This document shows positions 7,461-8,815 of a stretch of DNA of 8,815 nt, piece after piece (position 1 is the first letter of the stretch; every line of letters begins with the position of its first letter). The stretch is from JBEVEP01 sp040512755. Lineage in GTDB: Bacteria; Pseudomonadota; Alphaproteobacteria; Rhizobiales; Rhizobiaceae. A model generated the notes under the pieces. It was not told where the DNA came from. It searched no databases and worked only from the letters and a program-made list of their open reading frames with translations. Both the position numbers and the translations under genes were made by a program. The DNA is taken from NCBI GenBank assembly GCA_040512755.1, contig JBEVEP010000201.1, positions 1 to 8,815 of the forward strand, given 5' to 3'.

Positions 7461-7477
7461 TGATACTTTTTTGATAC
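7461..7477 (+). repeat. Two TGATAC copies, 11-base period
   Basis: TGATAC occurs at 7461-7466 and 7472-7477, one helical turn apart and joined by a T-run. It lies next to the putative operator and overlaps a possible -10 element of the regulator promoter. AraC-family proteins often bind direct half-sites on the same helix face, so this could be part of the binding region. Confidence 0.35.
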
Positions 7478-7498
7478 AAGAAGCGACTTGTTAGACAA
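7471..7498 (-). promoter_or_regulatory. Possible sigma70-type promoter of the regulator gene
   Basis: On the minus strand TTGTCT (7498-7493) and TATCAA (7476-7471) are separated by 16 bases, each matching the -35 and -10 consensus in 4 of 6 positions. The -35 element lies inside the putative operator, which would suit autoregulation. The match is weak and alternatives exist. Confidence 0.25.
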
Positions 7499-7499
7499 C
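7480..7499 (-). promoter_or_regulatory. Putative operator copy 2
   Basis: On the minus strand the sequence GTTGTCTAACAAGTCGCTTC lies 151-170 bases upstream of the regulator start and matches the copy at 6358-6377 in 16 of 20 positions. Just 5' of it on the same strand is the perfect palindrome ATTGCGCAAT (7500-7509). The two copies have opposite orientation relative to the genes they precede. A shared site upstream of both transcription units suggests the regulator controls itself and the operon. Confidence 0.45.
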
Positions 7500-7509
7500 A
7501 TTGCGCAAT

Positions 7510-7915
7510 CAAAAATTAGCAAGCCGGGAAAACGTCTGCCTTTGGAGCAATTGCACGGTAAGGTGTTGTCGTTCAGGGGAAGCCGACCGAAGGCTGTTCC
7601 TAGCCTAGTGTAGGAGCTCTGCTCCTGATCCACCGAATTGCGAAACGGGCCTAAGCGGGCTTTCCCCGTCTCACGGAAAGAAGGTCCGCAAATGGCGCGA
7701 AGCGGCCATCGGTGGTTTGGTGAACTGAGGCAAGCGTCCGCTTTTCGCCATCCGGCCAGCCGCTTGAGCCAACCGGGTAGAATGCCATCTAGCCGCGCTC
7801 GGCTGATCAACTCCTCGATTGCTAAGTCAGCGAACGAGAAGGGGATTGGCTTTGCCGCCGAGCAGTGCAACACTCCGCGTCAGCGGGAGGCTTCCCAAAG
7901 GGCGAAGCCACAAAC
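7510..7915. other. Stretch without a supported gene
   Basis: No intact gene is convincing here, although open frames exist on both strands. Visible structures are a perfect hairpin AGGAGC/GCTCCT (7612-7617 with 7621-7626), a copy of the 11-mer CGTCCGCTTTT (7735-7745), and a hairpin 7889-7909 (GGCTTC with GAAGCC around CCAAAGGG) just ahead of the GcrA-like frame. None has a T-run suggesting a terminator. Confidence 0.4.
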
Positions 7916-8137
7916 ATGCAAGGTGCCGACCTTGTCGTCAGCCGAAAACGGAGCGCAAGGCTAGTTAGTCTCATGCGGCTTGGCGAATTCCAATGCAAAT
8001 GGCCTGACCGGCAGGATGCGAGAGTGATCGGCGGCTACCTGTTCTGCGGCCGGCCGACACAGGGCAAGTCCTGCTACTGCGCCATGCACCAGTTTCGAAG
8101 CCATTACGGCAAGTTCGTCCGTACCGAGACGTCCTGA
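7916..8137 (+). CDS. GcrA-like C-terminal domain protein or fragment
   Basis: This 73-codon frame carries a pattern resembling the C-terminal region of GcrA cell-cycle regulators: a short helix RLVSLMRLGEF, then Cys27-Lys-Trp-Pro, a variable stretch, LFCGRPTQG with Cys44, and YCAMH with Cys55 and His58. Three Cys plus one His in this order is the family's likely metal-binding or structural set. GcrA proteins are usually about 170 residues, with an N-terminal helix-turn-helix that recognises DNA; that part is absent here and I do not find it upstream in any frame. The ribosome binding site is poor, and the frame is open upstream to 7826 without a better start. It is either a stand-alone short paralogue or the remnant of a larger gene. 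It ends at TGA 8135-8137 within a 14-base palindrome. Confidence 0.45.
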   Translation: MQGADLVVSRKRSARLVSLMRLGEFQCKWPDRQDARVIGGYLFCGRPTQGKSCYCAMHQFRSHYGKFVRTETS

Positions 8138-8149
8138 CGTTCGAACGTC
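8136..8149. repeat. Perfect 14-base palindrome
   Basis: GACGTTCGAACGTC reads the same on both strands. It overlaps the stop codon of the GcrA-like frame. It could be a dimeric regulator site or part of a decayed repeat; no T-run follows on either strand. Confidence 0.4.
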
Positions 8150-8481
8150 CGCCCCAGGACTTCGGTAGCGTTGACGATGGCACCCACCGCGTTGAGCCAT
8201 GGACGTGCGCGGGCGCGAAAATTCTGTTCCTTTCGCGACCTCCAATGACGTAGCTAATAACGTCCGCTTTTAGGCAGTGGCAAAGCTGACCTGAACGGCC
8301 GAGAATGGGCGCAAAGCTGCCATTTGCTACACATTAGGTCGCCTTCGGATCATTTGCTCCCATGGGTTTTAACAGAATGAGTTACCGGGTTGCGTCGGAG
8401 CGGGCGTTCCTGAATGGTCCTGGTGGCCCCTCCACATCAAGGGCGTTTCGTCTGAACTATCGCTTTAGATTCAATACGATG
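8150..8481. other. Stretch without a supported gene
   Basis: No gene is supported. It contains a second copy of the 11-mer CGTCCGCTTTT (8261-8271) and a direct repeat GCAAAGCTG at 8280-8288 and 8311-8319 (31-base spacing). A 67-codon plus frame from 8362 has no good ribosome binding site and runs through the repeat arrays, so I do not call it a gene. Confidence 0.4.
8280..8319 (+). repeat. Direct repeat GCAAAGCTG, 31-base spacing
   Basis: Two exact 9-base copies at 8280-8288 and 8311-8319 in otherwise non-coding sequence, just after a copy of CGTCCGCTTTT. It may be part of a degenerate dispersed intergenic element. Confidence 0.35.
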
Positions 8482-8508
8482 CCTAGTGGTCCTAGCAGTC
8501 CCAGCTTT
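8482..8508 (+). repeat. 9-base tandem repeat array, left
   Basis: Units CCTAGTGGT (8482-8490), CCTAGCAGT (8491-8499) and a diverged CCCAGCTTT (8500-8508). The first 20 bases are repeated inverted at 8588-8607 with 19 of 20 matches. The regular spacing and recurrence mark it as an iteron-like protein-binding array. Confidence 0.7.
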
Positions 8509-8533
8509 TTAGTAAGTTGCCATACGTTGCATC

Positions 8534-8562
8534 GGAAGCTTCCCACGAGGGAAGGGTCTTCC
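8534..8562 (+). repeat. Two-part hairpin between the inverted arrays
   Basis: An outer GGAAG (8534-8538) pairs with CTTCC (8558-8562), and an inner CTTCCC (8539-8544) pairs with GGGAAG (8549-8554) around an ACGA loop, with GGT bulged on one side. It sits near the centre of symmetry of the inverted 9-base arrays. There is no T-run, so a terminator is unlikely. Confidence 0.55.
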
Positions 8563-8585
8563 TAATCTTTCTGATTTGAATCATC

Positions 8586-8607
8586 TAGGACTACTAGGAC
8601 CACTAGG
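8586..8607 (-). repeat. 9-base tandem repeat array, centre (inverted)
   Basis: Read on the minus strand from 8607 the units are CCTAGTGGT, CCTAGTAGT and the start of a third (CCTA). The 20 bases 8588-8607 are the reverse complement of 8482-8501 except for one position, which is a tolerated G-U in minus-strand RNA. Confidence 0.7.
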
Positions 8608-8608
8608 G

Positions 8609-8634
8609 AAACATTTGATTCTAAAATAAAATTT
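8609..8634. other. AT-rich tract beside the repeat arrays
   Basis: Only 3 of 26 bases are G or C, in clear contrast to the GC-rich surroundings. It lies between the second and third repeat arrays. An easily melted segment next to iteron-like repeats is a common layout of replication origins; this role is inferred. Confidence 0.45.
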
Positions 8635-8649
8635 CGACCCTGATCTGGT

Positions 8650-8676
8650 CCTAACGGTCCTAGCACACCTATAGAA
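8650..8676 (+). repeat. 9-base tandem repeat array, right
   Basis: Units CCTAACGGT (8650-8658), CCTAGCACA (8659-8667) and a diverged CCTATAGAA (8668-8676), in the same orientation as the left array. Together the three arrays give a consensus near CCTAGYGGT. Confidence 0.6.
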
Positions 8677-8687
8677 CGCACCACCGT

Positions 8688-8703
8688 GTATCAGGGCGTA
8701 TCA
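8688..8703 (+). repeat. Two GTATCA copies, 10-base period
   Basis: GTATCA occurs at 8688-8693 and 8698-8703, one helical turn apart, between the right 9-base array and the second AT-rich tract (8724-8755). It could be a dimeric site controlling a gene or origin beyond the right edge. Confidence 0.35.
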
Positions 8704-8723
8704 AACTGACCCTTCGGATCCGG

Positions 8724-8755
8724 CAAAAAAATCAAAAAAATTTCCAAAATAGTTT
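8724..8755. other. Second AT-rich tract with A-runs
   Basis: Two runs of seven A and further A/T-rich sequence make this tract strikingly AT-rich and probably bent. After it the sequence turns sharply GC-rich and stays so to the edge. I see no start codon with a ribosome binding site in the remaining 60 bases; a gene could begin or end here beyond view. Confidence 0.4.
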
Positions 8756-8815
8756 CACGCCGGACTCGGCGCCCCCCGCGAACAGCTTGCCCCAGGGGAA
8801 GGACCCGGAGCGAGA

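Noticed and set aside
7457..7873. 138-codon minus-strand frame with a somewhat protein-like first half
   Set aside because: It starts at GTG without a ribosome binding site, runs across the putative regulator promoter and operator, and its second half is Cys/Ser-rich with no domain. A decayed remnant in the first 65 codons is possible, but I cannot name a family.
8362..8565. 67-codon plus-strand frame ending in the hairpin
   Set aside because: It has no good ribosome binding site and its second half is a translation of the 9-base repeats and hairpin.
8482..8676. CRISPR array
   Set aside because: Units are 9 bases in direct tandem with no unique spacers, and arrays occur in both orientations, so this is not a CRISPR arrangement.
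7330..8815. tRNA gene or attachment site in the accessory region
   Set aside because: I looked for a cloverleaf-like pattern and for matching direct repeats that could mark an integration site and found none.

Overview
The window looks like part of a GC-rich alphaproteobacterial genome. Supporting signs are strong Shine-Dalgarno sites, high-GC codon use in the main genes, rhizobium-type sugar ABC transporter proteins, and a fragment of a GcrA-like protein (GcrA is an alphaproteobacterial family). I cannot choose between Hyphomicrobiales and Sphingomonadales from the sequence alone.

Layout. Positions 1-711 hold no convincing intact gene: a minus-strand reading frame leaving the left edge, two short open stretches in the same frame separated by TGA stops, then untranslated-looking DNA. 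Positions 712-7329 hold a compact six-gene minus-strand cluster. In transcription order (right to left) it reads: AraC-family regulator with an N-terminal cupin (7329-6445); secreted xylose/ribose-type sugar-binding protein (6303-5239); single-domain sugar ABC ATPase (5150-4326); sugar permease of the XylH type (4329-3070); ribitol 2-dehydrogenase RbtD (3056-2328); FGGY pentulose kinase, probably D-ribulokinase RbtK (2316-712). The last four genes are tightly coupled: a 4-base ATGA overlap, then gaps of 13 and 11 bases in which the ribosome binding site touches or overlaps the upstream stop codon.

Inferred function. The cluster takes up a pentitol, most likely ribitol, through a CUT2-type ABC importer, oxidises it to D-ribulose, and phosphorylates that to D-ribulose 5-phosphate for the pentose phosphate pathway. 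The AraC-type protein is the likely inducer-responsive regulator. A 20-base sequence upstream of the binding-protein gene recurs with 16 of 20 identities upstream of the regulator gene and is the best operator candidate.

Positions 7330-8815 are accessory-looking and mostly non-coding. They contain the regulator's promoter region, a 73-codon frame resembling the C-terminal cysteine/histidine domain of GcrA, and dispersed short repeats. At the right end is a striking block: three arrays of 9-base tandem repeats (consensus near CCTAGYGGT), two of them inverted around a strong hairpin, followed by very AT-rich tracts and a pair of 10-base-spaced GTATCA sites. This resembles an iteron-type replication or partition locus, or the regulatory region of an integrated element whose genes would lie beyond the right edge. 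It is the least explained part of the window.
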